From contig WHVD01000078.1 of NCBI GenBank assembly GCA_015178975.1, forward strand, positions 343,553-407,552: DNA of 64,000 bases, in the 5' to 3' direction. The stretch is from Hysterangium stoloniferum (taxonomy: Eukaryota; Basidiomycota; Agaricomycetes; Hysterangiales; Hysterangiaceae). The position numbers were made by a program, and so were the translations under genes. A model generated the notes under the pieces. It had not been told where the DNA came from. It saw only the letters and a program-made list of their open reading frames with translations, and searched no databases. Shown in pieces: positions 12,612 to 23,699 of the stretch (positions within the stretch are counted from its first letter, which is position 1; each line of letters starts with the position of its first letter).

Positions 12612-14233
12612 TTAAGCCGCATACCTCGCAAGGAATCCCCGATGGAACCTTTCCAGCTTGCCAACATACTCCTCAACGCCATCACAGAGGCACGTCAAGC
12701 GATAATGGAACTCGCCTTCCATTTGCCCAAATCCAGACCCGGGTACAGTACAGATACCTGTCTCGTCCAACAACGCCAACGAATACAACGCATCGGGCTC
12801 CTTGCCAGCTTTCCGCGCAGCCTCGATAGCCTTCGGGGGAAGAACGATGCGCGGGAAGAGGTACAGCGCACCGGGAGAGTCGACACACGACACGCCCTCG
12901 AGAGCATTGAGCCGCTCAGCCATAATGCGCGTGCGGCTCGCGAGTGCGGCGTGAATAGCATCCGACTCGGCTTTCCAGACCGCATACGACGGCGCACCGA
13001 CCTTGGGGGGCCGCACGAGGCAGTCGACGCCGATCTGGCCGGCGAGGGGGGGACAGAGTGTGACGCTGCGCATCTTGTAGATGAGCGCATTGATCTCGGG
13101 CGAGATGTTCGTCGTCTCGAAGTAGCCTCCGCGACGACCGCATTCTCCTGTGACGCCTTTCGAGATAGAGTGGAAGGAAACGAGAGGGACACGTGAGTTT
13201 AGGCTGCAGACCATCTTTTTGAAGGAGATGAATGGCTGTTCTGCACGGTGATGGAGGTTATCCTGGTATACTTCATCGGCAAGAAGGACGAGGGAATGCT
13301 TTTCCGCAATCTGTACAAGACGGGCTAGCGTAGCTTCTGTGAGGAGGGATCCTGTAGGGTTACCTGGATTAATCACGACAAGGCCTTTCGGCTTTGTACC
13401 CTCAGCAATGGCCTTCTCGACCGCCTGTTCGACGCTGTCGGGATCTGTGGACCATCCAGAACTTTCATCTAGGAAATAGGGAATAGGCGCGCCAGAGTAT
13501 TGGGCAAGGGTTGCAGTGTAAAGGGGGTATTGAGGTATGGGGATGAGAATGCCATCCTTGCGCCCAGTGATAAGCATATTTATCAGAAGGGAAACACCTT
13601 CTGAAGCACCCGCTGTAAGGAATATATTATTGGGATCCGAAGGATATCCGTCACGGTCTATGGATTTCACAATAAATTCCATGCAATTCCGAATCAAAGG
13701 TCGGATAAATCGCACCTTGAATGAATTTTGCGACGTTTTTCCTTATAAAGGGTACGCCTTGGCTGTGAGAGTACGCTCCCACTGACCCGATCTCCTCACA
13801 CAGCTCTTTAGCACGTTCTATGGCGTCTACCGGGAACAAGTCCTTGCCCGTCTCGATTAACGGTGGATATTCTGTTAAAGCGGCGACCTTTTGTTGTTTA
13901 GTGACACGTCAGCAACTTGAACCCCAAACGTAACACAGAAAAAAAGGCATCCCAACACACCTGTCGTGCAAATGTTATAGGTTTTTGATCGAGACCCTTT
14001 GCCTGAGGATTGCCAATATTAGCAGTAATGATTCTGTCGAATGGCAGGCCGTGATTTGGCTTGGAGAGTTGTTCACGATAGGTCTCTGCCTTGATGGCGA
14101 GCTCACCACGGACTGCATACTCGACGTTGAGAAGTGCAGGGTTGATATCAGATATCTGCAAAGGCATAGTCTTAAACGTTTGAGTATAGTGACGGCAGGA
14201 GGAGTGGAACAAGCGGCGAACAGTAGCTGCCAT
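12612..14233 (-). CDS. Alanine aminotransferase (alanine:2-oxoglutarate)
   Basis: This PLP enzyme interconverts alanine and 2-oxoglutarate with pyruvate and glutamate. Exons are 14233-13961, 13887-13716 and 13657-12612; introns of 73 and 58 nt keep the frame and give 496 residues, normal for the family. Landmarks include NIGNPQAKGLDQKPITFARQ, then RDGYPSDPNNIFLTAGASEG, the NPGNPTG loop, the LADEVYQD segment and the cofactor lysine in SISKGVTGECGRRGGYFE. The first 21 residues (MAATVRRLFHSSCRHYTQTFK) are basic and lack acidic residues, like a mitochondrial presequence. A second ATG (MPLQISD) follows directly and matches the usual cytosolic start, so two isoforms are possible (inference). No frameshift or stop was found. 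The GC-rich third exon makes long antisense open frames, which I ignore. Confidence 0.95.
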
Positions 14234-14289
14234 GCTATGCTACGGACCTCCTTAGGGATGACCGGGCTTCGCCGAAATCACGTGTGAGC

Positions 14290-15123
14290 CTCAGTATGCA
14301 GATTCCATAAATATTAATGTAACTGTTGAAACAAGGATGGCTAATGTACTTGTACTTGAGTAAACAACTCAATTATGATAAAGGTACTCTCCATATGATG
14401 TATTTTGTCAGCAACTCTAAGCGTTCCTACGTGCTTCCAATAATACTACCTCTGTTCTCACGGATATGACGTGCAGTCGAGAGCTAGGATTGTATGGAGA
14501 CTCTGTCCAATACAGTTTCAAGTTTAGTTATCGGACCTGTACCTATCGATATATTTCAATTTCGTTTCTCTCCCAAGTTGAGAAGTAGAAGAGGCGTTGG
14601 GACTACTTAGGGATCGACTGCTTAACTGCCGACAACTACATGCCTCGAATCTTATCCTAGTTGAATTGTAATAAATTCAGCATGCCACCAGGGGGTTTTA
14701 GTGAGAGTGGGTACTTCCGCTTTGACCAGTGGCTCCCACCCCACACTATCTGCTGGCTCTCCGGCAGTACTACTGTTTACATGTGTACTTCCTCTATCAA
14801 AATTGAAGGGAGTGTTTTGGGCCAGAAAGTATAAAAAAAAAGAGTTGAAGAGGAGACCGAGAAAATACAGTGAACTAGGGAGACTGTAATGAAATATGCT
14901 ACAGTAGGCTTTAGTTAAATAACACATCATGAAAGTAACAGTAGTTACATACCTCAGTCAATACACATAATGGTTCAACTGAGGTATGGGATAGCAACTG
15001 TAGCAGTTAAATAGGTTGTTGCTAATATAAGCTTCAACCATTAGTATACACATCAGGAACAACACGTCCTGGTATGGCTGTGTAAGCTTGACATAGACTT
15101 GACATAGGATTAGAGTGCAAGAG
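14290..15123. other. Intergenic region upstream of the aminotransferase
   Basis: Promoter side of the minus-strand aminotransferase and AT-rich spacer. No gene or clear element recognised. Confidence 0.4.
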
Positions 15124-15610
15124 TGTCACGAATCGAATTTTACTCAATAAAGTCGAATAAACAATCAAAGAATATTCAACAATATCGAATAAAGATGCCT
15201 CATTCGATGAAGTATTAATTCGTCCTGTTGATAAAGCGTGAGGCAAAGATAGGACACAGAGGCTCATGAATAATTAAGTCAAAGAAGGACTCGGAAAAGT
15301 TTGACGATTATGTAATACAGTAATAATATAATATAATACAGGTTTTCTGACTTCCTTCGTTCCTATCATTGCCCTTATATACTATATATCATTTACCTAT
15401 GATGATAATATGATATCAAAGTGAAATCATCAATGACATCAACCTGAGACAAGTCGAAGATATTTGAGATTGTCAAAGATATTGTTGAAGAATAGTCAAA
15501 TCGGAAGTCAAATCGGAAGTTGAGTTGGAAATCGAGTCGGAAAGTTGAAGGAATGTCAAAGAAATATAATATTGAATATTATTGAAATTTGAGCTTGTAC
15601 GTTCGTGACA
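15124..15610. mobile_element. Solo LTR, 487 bp, with target-site duplication AAGAG
   Basis: The segment starts TGTCACGAA and ends TTCGTGACA, a 9-bp perfect terminal inverted repeat with the TG...CA ends of an LTR. It is flanked on both sides by the same 5 bp, AAGAG (15119-15123 and 15611-15615), the size of duplication made by retroviral-type integrases. No coding sequence lies inside. A short direct repeat ('gtcaaatcggaagt') occurs near 15500. A solo LTR is what remains after recombination between the two LTRs of a full element. It is unrelated by eye to the other LTR families here. Confidence 0.85.
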
Positions 15611-15615
15611 AAGAG

Positions 15616-17390
15616 CCTATTTCAACAGAGACAATGAAGAAGAAGCTGAGCACAGTGCCTCTGGCAATACCATGATATACAAGTTTGACTGTTAAAACAG
15701 AAGGATAAAGTTACAAGAACTGCCACTTGCTGTTTTCGAGGAGACAATGGTCGATAGAATTTGCCCCTTGAATTAGGATATGGCTCGCAGCCAGAGACAA
15801 ATACATTTTCAGGAATATAAGAAACTATGTCGGGAGGACAATACACAACTTGTGTCATTTGGGGAAATGGTAGTTGAGTATTGGAAATCAATCAAATTTT
15901 CAAGCATTTTCTGCATGGCAAAAGAGACTTACTGGAGGGTTTTTTGCAAGGTCTGGTTATGTGTGACAAGGTATTACAACTAGAATTGCTCAGTTGACAT
16001 GAAAATGATAGTAAGTTGACTGAGGTACTGTGTATCGTACTGTAGGAGGATATCTGAAAACTATTAAGTATACCAAATTCTAATATACTCTAAAGACCAT
16101 TTAAACATCTGGGATGTGATTCAAACATAATTTGGTTTTTAAAACTTTCAAAAAGTTTCAAACTCTCTCATACATTACAAACTAAAGAATCTTTCCAGAC
16201 ACAAGTAGACAATAAAAAAAATTAGTAGTTTGAAACACTAATACTTTTAAAAAATAGATACCTTTAGATAGTCCATTCCATGCATATGTATATCATTGGC
16301 ACCTCTAAATACATATGTATTACTTCGGAATGGATCTGTTAATCTAAACAGATTTCTACTTGGTTTGACATACCCAGAATATATAGGGGGTTTTACTTAA
16401 TAAAGACAGCTGTGGTATGAAAAATTTCCAATAATATTTTACATATTTTACATGGAAATAACTACATTACAACTTTTAAAAAACAAAGTACTAATAAAAG
16501 TATTAGTAGGCATCTGTAAAGGGAAGGAAATTATATACAATGGAATTCGTTAAATAACTATGGGTTGTATAAGATGTAATATGGAGAACTATTTCTGATG
16601 GTTGTTTTTTGATGATATAATTGTTTCAGAATAGATATCACTATTTAAAGATGGAGTTTTGTAAAAATAAGACTTTTATTAGTAAGTATTTGAGATTATA
16701 GTAATTATAAACACCCTCCGTAGGTATTTATGGTGAAAGAACAATATGAGCGTGAAACTATTAGTGTGAAACATCATTAATGTAACATAGAAGAAAAAAA
16801 TGACTTGCGGATCACATGGGTATTTTAGGGTGTTGTTGAAACCCCTGATTGTATTACCTCATAGAAACATAGATATGAGCACACGTAGACACAGAGTGCA
16901 AAAAACTTTAAGTTTTTTTTTTCTCTTTCTGGTTTTCTCACTCTTTCTGGGGGCCAAAAAATGTTGAATTTCCAAACAAACTTTCAGGGCACCTGTGACC
17001 CATAACTGGGCTATAGGAAAGTGCTGTGACATGTTTCTTTTTCAAAATAAGTAGATACTTCATCAATTTTGTATTGGAAATCACCAAAATAAAATAATAT
17101 TACATTAGATCATCAAAACATGAGAACTGCTACATCTAGTATGCAGTTTCCTGGTGAAATATACCTTGTGCAACACTTTACAGTGACCCAAAAAAGCGTC
17201 TGGATGTTTGGTGAAATTGGAAAGATGGGTTTACAGCTCCAGAAATAAAATAGATAAAATTCTGAATAAATCAGAGGTAAGAGGTATACATATGACCTAC
17301 ATGATGACATAATAATGACATCATAGCTTTCCTTATCAGGAAAGTAGGAAATTAATAATGGACATGGTGCATCTGGACACTTTTTTTGCT
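15616..17390. other. AT-rich region without a recognisable gene
   Basis: Composition falls to high AT with short homopolymer runs. Small inverted motifs near 16200-16520 ('ctaatacttttaaaaa' and 'aaaagtattagtagg') suggest an old foldback element, but I cannot define ends. Confidence 0.4.
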
Positions 17391-17394
17391 CTTG

Positions 17395-17582
17395 TAATTA
17401 ATTACTAGTTTTTACCAGTTTCAGTATTTAGTGTACCCCCCCTTGGCCTTTAGTACTGCAGCAACCCTTCTAGGCATGCTCTTGATCAATTTAAGGCATT
17501 TCTCCCTTGGAATACCCTCCCATTCCACCTCCACTCTCTCCCAGAGCTCCAATATGCTCTTGGGTGCCTCAGGGTATGTTCC
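17395..17582 (-). pseudogene. Tc1/mariner transposase C-terminal fragment
   Basis: On the minus strand this encodes ILELWERVEVEWEGIPREK, then SMPRRVAAVLKAKGGYTKY, the typical last residues of Tc1-like transposases. The fragment stops exactly where the 5' LTR of gypsy A begins (17583), so the retrotransposon inserted into it. The remainder of the transposase is not found next to the distal LTR, which is itself rearranged. Confidence 0.8.
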
Positions 17583-19137
17583 TGTTACGACCGTGTTGCA
17601 ACCCTATCGGCCCCGAGGTTATCGCCACTTATCAACGATTCAAGTTACTATTCGAGTCACCACTTCGGAAACCCTCGGCCCTGAAGCTGACGTATATTTT
17701 CGCGATGATCAAACTCCGTTTATGCCCACATCAAAATAACTCGTATTGTCTGGTTAAACTTTTGATACGTCCCTTTTACTATGTTGATCCGTTCAATCTT
17801 ATGTTCACATATGCCTATCTATATTTGTAGTCCTTGAACTATTTCCTTTTATTGTAATTCCATTCTCAGTTATCATCGGCCTCCAAACTAATCATAAACC
17901 TCCCGTTCCTAGTCAAGCTTATTGTTAATACCATTTTCCGCCTTCCTCCCCGTTAGTATTTCCTAGATGCCTGTTACTTGTATATGAACTCGCTGTAGTT
18001 GTAGTTAATAGGCAATCAGAATATTGACTTAGAATCCCCCCATACGTCTGTAACAACCTCATACTAAGAATTTCCTCTTCTGCCTTCGCGTGCGCTCGCC
18101 CACTCCCGGCCCCGACCCCCTGGCCCAACACTCGACTTACCCTTCAGTCCCGATCGGTATCTCACCAAAAGGAACTCCCTGTTAGGATACACACACAGGC
18201 TGGGTTTCTGGAGAAACCCGCGGGATATCCGGTAGGACTTGGCTTCAGCTTATACTGCGCCCTTGCTAGATCGTGTTGTCCAATTTCTGACAGGCGGACG
18301 GGAATCCCGGGGAGTCCGGGCAGGGTTCGTGAGTCGTAAGTCGTAGGTTGTAGGTCGTGAGTCGTGAGTCGTGTTGGTTGAGAGAGATAGAATGCGCCGG
18401 AGCCCGTGGGCTCCGACTAGCTTAAGCGGTCTGATGAGAGTAAGGTTTAGAGAGGAAAATGCTATTAGATTACTGGGGGAATCTAAGCTAATTTTCTGAC
18501 TGGATTGTATGTACAACATCTGCCAGTTTATATAGACCATGGAGTGAATGAACATACTAATCTGGTAATAATGAAAACGAAACTAACAAAACATAAACGG
18601 GAATAGTAAACACCAAATTTGGTGTTAGGAATGGAATGGAACGGAGCGGAGTCCGAATCGTGACAAAGCATAACCCATAACGGGAAACGGAGCGGGAGCG
18701 GAGTCCTAATCGTGACAGGTCATTTGACTAAAACGGGAACGGGGCTCGGTTAGAGTGGTGACGGGATTCTGAGCGGGATCCGGTGACTGATACGTGGGAC
18801 GAAGACGGACATAGACAGAGACGGAGTCCAGGGGAAGTCCGGTGACTGATATGTGTCGTACTGAGGTCGAACGTAACGAGTCTTGACGTAACGGAGTCCG
18901 GGCAGGAAATCCTATAAACAGACGATTGGTGCTTGTAGCGTGTGGGGGCATACGAGTTAGTGCCTGGAGTCTGGCGGGATTGTCCAGTCGTAACACTCCC
19001 TAGGATTAGTCTTTGTCCGTCCGAAATTTAAGGACACCCTGTGGATATTTGTGAGGGCGCAGCACATAAGCTGAAGCCGAGTCCTTCCGATTGGTCCCTG
19101 TCGGCCACCGACATTAGTCAGTTTTCAGTACTTAACA
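17583..19137 (+). repeat. 5' LTR of gypsy A, split by a solo LTR
   Basis: Matches the 3' LTR (24841-25548) over its length once the inserted 18180-18995 segment plus one 5-bp duplication is removed, leaving about 734 bp. A TATA-like 'tatatgaac' near 17978 lies ~35 bp before the inferred transcript start at 18014. Confidence 0.9.
18180..18995 (-). mobile_element. Solo LTR (family 2) inserted in the gypsy A 5' LTR, TSD CTCCC
   Basis: In minus orientation it runs TGTTACGACTGG...ATCCTAACA, 816 bp. It is flanked by CTCCC on both sides (18175-18179 and 18996-19000). The uninterrupted site is visible in the 3' LTR of gypsy A near 25430, where the flanking sequences are contiguous. It is homologous along its length to the solo LTR at 27443-28260 (818 bp). 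A short tandem 'gtcgtgagtcgta' tract lies at about 18325-18372. Confidence 0.93.
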
Positions 19138-19139
19138 GT

Positions 19140-19150
19140 ATATTCTGATT
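19140..19150 (+). other. Self-priming primer-binding site of gypsy A
   Basis: ATATTCTGATT begins 2 nt after the 5' LTR and is the exact reverse complement of AATCAGAATAT at 18014-18024 in the LTR, downstream of a TATA-like box. That is the arrangement of the Tf1/sushi group, whose mRNA 5' end folds back as the primer. No tRNA-like primer site is seen. Confidence 0.75.
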
Positions 19151-19177
19151 TCACACTAGCATTTTCCACTTTAATCA

Positions 19178-20472
19178 TGCCTCCAAGGAAAAATGCCAAG
19201 CCAAGCGGTGAAGCAGAATCTTCCACTCTCAAGTCTCCTTTCCTGTATACAGCCTGAGCTACTCAGAGAACCCCGCTACCAGAAACCTCTGAAGAATCTC
19301 ACTTTGTGGAGATTACTGGCGATGCTGAAGAAGTAACTGAAGCAACCGAACCCAAAGCAACTGAAGAGATTAACAATCAACCAGTTCCGGAACTCGAACC
19401 CGAGGATGGCGACCAACCTGAGGCTAGTGGTTCCAAGTCCGCAAAAAAGAAACCAGCTCTCGACCCTGAAGAGACATGGGAATTGTTCTCAGGTACCCTA
19501 GGATCCCTTAACAAATTCCTTAAAAGCAATATCAAGGAAAAAGAACCTGGGCAAACCCAAGTCAACAAACCCAAACCATTCACTGGCTCAAACCCGAAGA
19601 AATTACTGACATTTCTTATGCAATGTCGATTCAATTTTCGGGACCGCCCGGCTGCATTCGCAATGGATGACCTAAAGGTAAACTTTGCACTCTCATACCT
19701 TAAGGATTCCGCAGCAGCCTGGTTTGAACCTGCATTCTCTGGCCTCACCTCCGAAGATCCCGATTGGCTTCACCATTGGGATGCCTTTGTAGAGGAACTT
19801 GAAACAAATTTCGGTCCCTATGACCAAACCGGCAATGCTGAAACTGCGCTTTCTAATCTCAAAATGAAAGACACCCAGCGCATCACCGACTACATCGTCC
19901 AGTTCAACAACCTCGCCGTGCGTTGCGACTGGGGCGATTTGGCCCTCTGATACCAGTTTTACTCCGGCCTCCCGTCTCGCCTCAAAGACGAAGTTTCCAA
20001 AGGAGAGACCGGCAAGCTGAAGACCCTCCCTCTCATGCGTCTGAAAGCCCAAAATGCAGATGCCCGATATTGGGAACGATGTTTGGAAATTAGTCGTGAA
20101 AACCCCTCAGACAAGAAATCGTCGGACAATAAAAATGCCAACAAGTCTGGTAATCAAAACACCAACAACAGTGGCAACTCAAATTCCGATAAGGAGTCCA
20201 AAAACAAAGGGGCAAACGACAAAAAAGGCAAGGGAAAACAGTCGAATAAGTCTCAAGACAAAGACAAACCTGACTTAACTGGCAAACTCGGCTCCGATGG
20301 CAAGCTTCTACCACAGGAAAAGCAATGCCGAATGGACAACAACCTTTGTTTGTTGTGTGCAGATCCAGGACACCGAGTCGCTGCCTGCCCAAAGGCCACA
20401 AAAGCCCGATCAGCCACTACAGCCACGACCTCCCAACCAGCTAAGCCGGCTGCTGAGTCGAAAAAAGATTAA
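19178..20472 (+). pseudogene. gag of gypsy A
   Basis: Starts with ATG at 19178 (MPPRKNAKPSGE). One frame runs to 20472 if two TGA codons, at about 19256 and 19948, are ignored. Features are an acidic N-terminal region, a capsid-like core (KPFTGSNPKKLLTFLMQCRF, then AAAWFEP), a K/N/S-rich linker and a CCHC-type knuckle, CLLCADPGHRVAACP, near the end. Both TGA codons sit where the family usually has arginine, consistent with CGA to TGA changes. Gag forms the particle and packages element RNA. Confidence 0.88.
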
Positions 20473-20559
20473 GCAACTCTCTGGATTCCATGCGGTTGGA
20501 GAGTTGCGTTGAATCTCCTCGCACACCGGAAAATTGTCACCTTAACGCATCCGCCTTGT

Positions 20560-23500
20560 ATGATCCTAATTCCTTGTTCATAAATCTTACTTCGGAACCT
20601 CTCGGGAGTCTCACCTTTCGAGCCTCATAGATTCAGGTTCAACCCATTGTTTTATAGATACAAGTTTTTCCCGAAAAAATCAGTTAAAAACCTATGCAAT
20701 AGACCCAATTCTGCTTCGACTCTTTGATGGTACCTCAAACTCCGTAATCTCGCAAACCTGCAAACTCCGACTTCGGTTCCCATGTGGAACTTTTCAGACA
20801 GTTACGTTCTTTGTAACACAGTTGGACCCGAGTCGCTCCGTGGTTCTAGGACATAACTGGATCACCTGCTACAATCCATTGATTGATTGGGTATTGGGCA
20901 GTATCCATTTTCGAACCCCATCAGCACCCGATACGACTGGTCCATTTCTGCCTGTTTCAGCAAATATGGCCTCTACAGCACCGCTGGCCCTCGTGGCAAA
21001 TCCGAGCTCTCCGCCGCCCGTCTCTCTAATAAATGCTGCAGCTTTTATGAGAGCCATCAAGTTGGATGGCTCCCGAGCATTTACAGTCAATCTCAAAGTT
21101 GACGAAGTCACCGGTCGCTTTGCATCCCGGTGGCTGAACTGATCGCAGATTTGGAAGGTGTTCCCAAAAAATACCATGAATTTGCAGATGTCTTCAGTAA
21201 ACAAAAAGCCGATCGACTTGCCCCTCACAGGCCTTACAATTTGAAAATTGATATTGAAGATGGTTCACATCCGCCCCTAGGCCCAGTTTATCCTCTCTCA
21301 CAGTCCGAATTATTGGCTATCCGAGATTTCTTGGATGAACATTTGGCTATAGGTTTTATCCGACCCTCAAAGTCTCCTTATGGAGCCCCTGTCCTATTCG
21401 TTCGGAAAAAAGACGATTCCCTTCGGCTTTGCGTTGACTTTTGAGGACTAAATGCGATCACTCGAAAAGATAAGTACCCGTTACCACTAATCTCCAATCT
21501 ACTTGATGCCCCTTGGAAGGCCCGAATTTATACAAAGATAGATCTCAAGCACGCCTATCATTTGGTTCGGATCGCCGAAGGCGACGAATGGAAAACAGCT
21601 TTTCGCACTCGCTATGGCTCCTTTGAATGGTTAGTGATGCCTTTCGGCCTCACCAACGCTCCATCAGTCTTTCAACATTTTATCAACGACGTCTTTTCCG
21701 ACCTCCTCGACGTTTTTGTCATTGTGTACTTAGACAACATCCTCATATTCTCCGAAGATCCTAGACTTCATGACAAACATGTTCGTGAAGTTCTCCGAAG
21801 ACTCCGAAAACATGGTCTTTTTGTGAATGGTAAAAAATGTTCTTTTGATGTCGACACAGTTGAATACTTAGGTTTCATGATGGGACCTGACGGTCTCCAC
21901 ACGGACGACACTAAAATTCAAGTCATTCAAGATTGGCTGGAACCCCGAAAGGTTAAAGACATTCAGTCCTTTTTAGGCTTTGCCAATTTTTATCGTCGTT
22001 TCATTCACAACTACACAGTTAATCCGCATAATTGCAAGCCTATGTTTTCATCGGAACAACTGTCCGCGTCTATCCGAGCCACTTACCTCATTCATCCAGT
22101 CTTGCGAAGTGTTATCCTTATGGATGCCGAAAAGTTACATCAAGACATACTATCGGCAATTCCATTAGACCCAGTCACCAAAGCACACCTCGATAACCCA
22201 TCCGACCCCGATCAACCCCGATGGTCATTAGACTCACAAGGTTTTATTAGATTTGACAATCGCATTTATGTACCGGACTCCGACACCCTTTGGCTGCGAA
22301 TCCTACAGCATAAGCATGACCACCCAGTCTCGGGACATTTCGGCCTCAATAAGACCCTCTCACTCATTAGAAGAGAATATACATGGCCCGGCATCCGAGA
22401 TTTCGTTAAGCACTATTGTAAATCTTGTACTACGTGTTTACGCTCTAAATCACAGTGACACAAACCATATGGCCTACTCAAACAATTACCGATACCGGAA
22501 AAACCCTGGAACTCAATTTCTATGGATTTCATTGAGCACCTACCGGCATCCAAAGGTCACACAGCAATCCTAGTTGTTGTGGATCAGCTTACGAAACAAA
22601 GTATTTTTATTCCAACATATGACACGATAACATCAGTACAGTTAGCCAAACTATTCATCACCCATGTATTTTCCAAGCATGGCGTTCCATCACATGTCAC
22701 ATCCGATTGTGGATCCAAGTTTGTCTCTCACTTCTTTAGGTCACTCGGAAAAGCACTAGACATGAAGTTACATTTCACTTCAGGCTATCACCCAGAAGGC
22801 GATGGCCAAACCGAATGCATGAATCAAACCTTGGAACAATACATCTGTGTCTATTGCAACTATCAACAAGACAATTGGAAATCACTACCACCGCTAGCCG
22901 AATTCGCATATAACAATGCACTGAATGCCACCACTGGCATTTCACCTTTCTTTGCAAATCAAGGCTACAACCCCAACATCGCAATCCACCCAGAACGCAA
23001 TCCCGCATCCACCCATGCTCAAGACTTTGTTATAAACCTTGACGAGCTACATCAAGAACTTCGTAAAATTATCGCAATGGCTCAAGAACGATACCAACGG
23101 TCTGCAGATAAGAACCGACTTCTGCCCCCTGACTTCAAGATCGGAGACTGAGTATTCATTAAAGCTGAGTTCTTCCAAACTACTAGACCTTCTAAGAAGC
23201 TCTCTGAAAAATATTTAGGTCCTTTTGAAGTTATAGCACAAGCAGGCACGCTTTCATGGACGCGTCGGCTCCCCGACAACATGTGTGCAGTACACCCGGT
23301 ATTTCATGTATCTATGTTAGGACCTTGTGTTCCTAACAGTATACCGGATCGCATACAACCACCACCTCCACCCATGATTATTGATGGGGAACCCGAATTC
23401 GAGATATCAGAGATCCTAGACTCAAAAATCGACAATCGCCGATGCTCATGCAAATTACTTTATTTGGTCAAATGGGCTGGCTATGAAGGTACAGATGAAG

Positions 23501-23565
23501 AAACTTCATGGATCCTAGCTACCAAGCTCGGTAATGTCTCGGAAATCGTTTTAGGGTTTCACTAA
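20560..23565 (+). pseudogene. pol of gypsy A: protease, RT, integrase, chromodomain; RNase H missing
   Basis: Protease: LIDSGSTHCFIDT (from ~20629). RT: from ~21130, with [32 protein letters not shown] and the catalytic box reading YLDNILIFS instead of YLDD, so an active-site aspartate is lost. The frame then passes from [12 protein letters not shown] directly to the linker [14 protein letters not shown] near 22018, with no RNase H domain: an in-frame deletion. Integrase: zinc-binding [20 protein letters not shown]...CKSCTTC; core with VVVDQLTK, TSDCGSKF and GDGQTE; C-terminal chromodomain YLVKWAGYEGTDEETSWILA ending at 23565. Stops at 21442, 22456 and 23149 are TGA; one frameshift lies near 21.12 kb. 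The chromodomain would target integration to modified histones. Confidence 0.93.
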
Positions 23566-23699
23566 GCTTATCCGAACAAACCCGGTCCTCTCAATTTTTT
23601 ATAAGTCTATCACACGGTATCCGACCTTTTCCTGACTATGCACTTATGATTTTCACGCTATGTTTTTGTTTGTTTTTAAAACCGATATATTTTTGCTAT

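Noticed and set aside
12513-13196. Plus-strand 227-codon open frame
   Set aside because: It is antisense to the GC-rich third exon of the aminotransferase and has no recognisable features.
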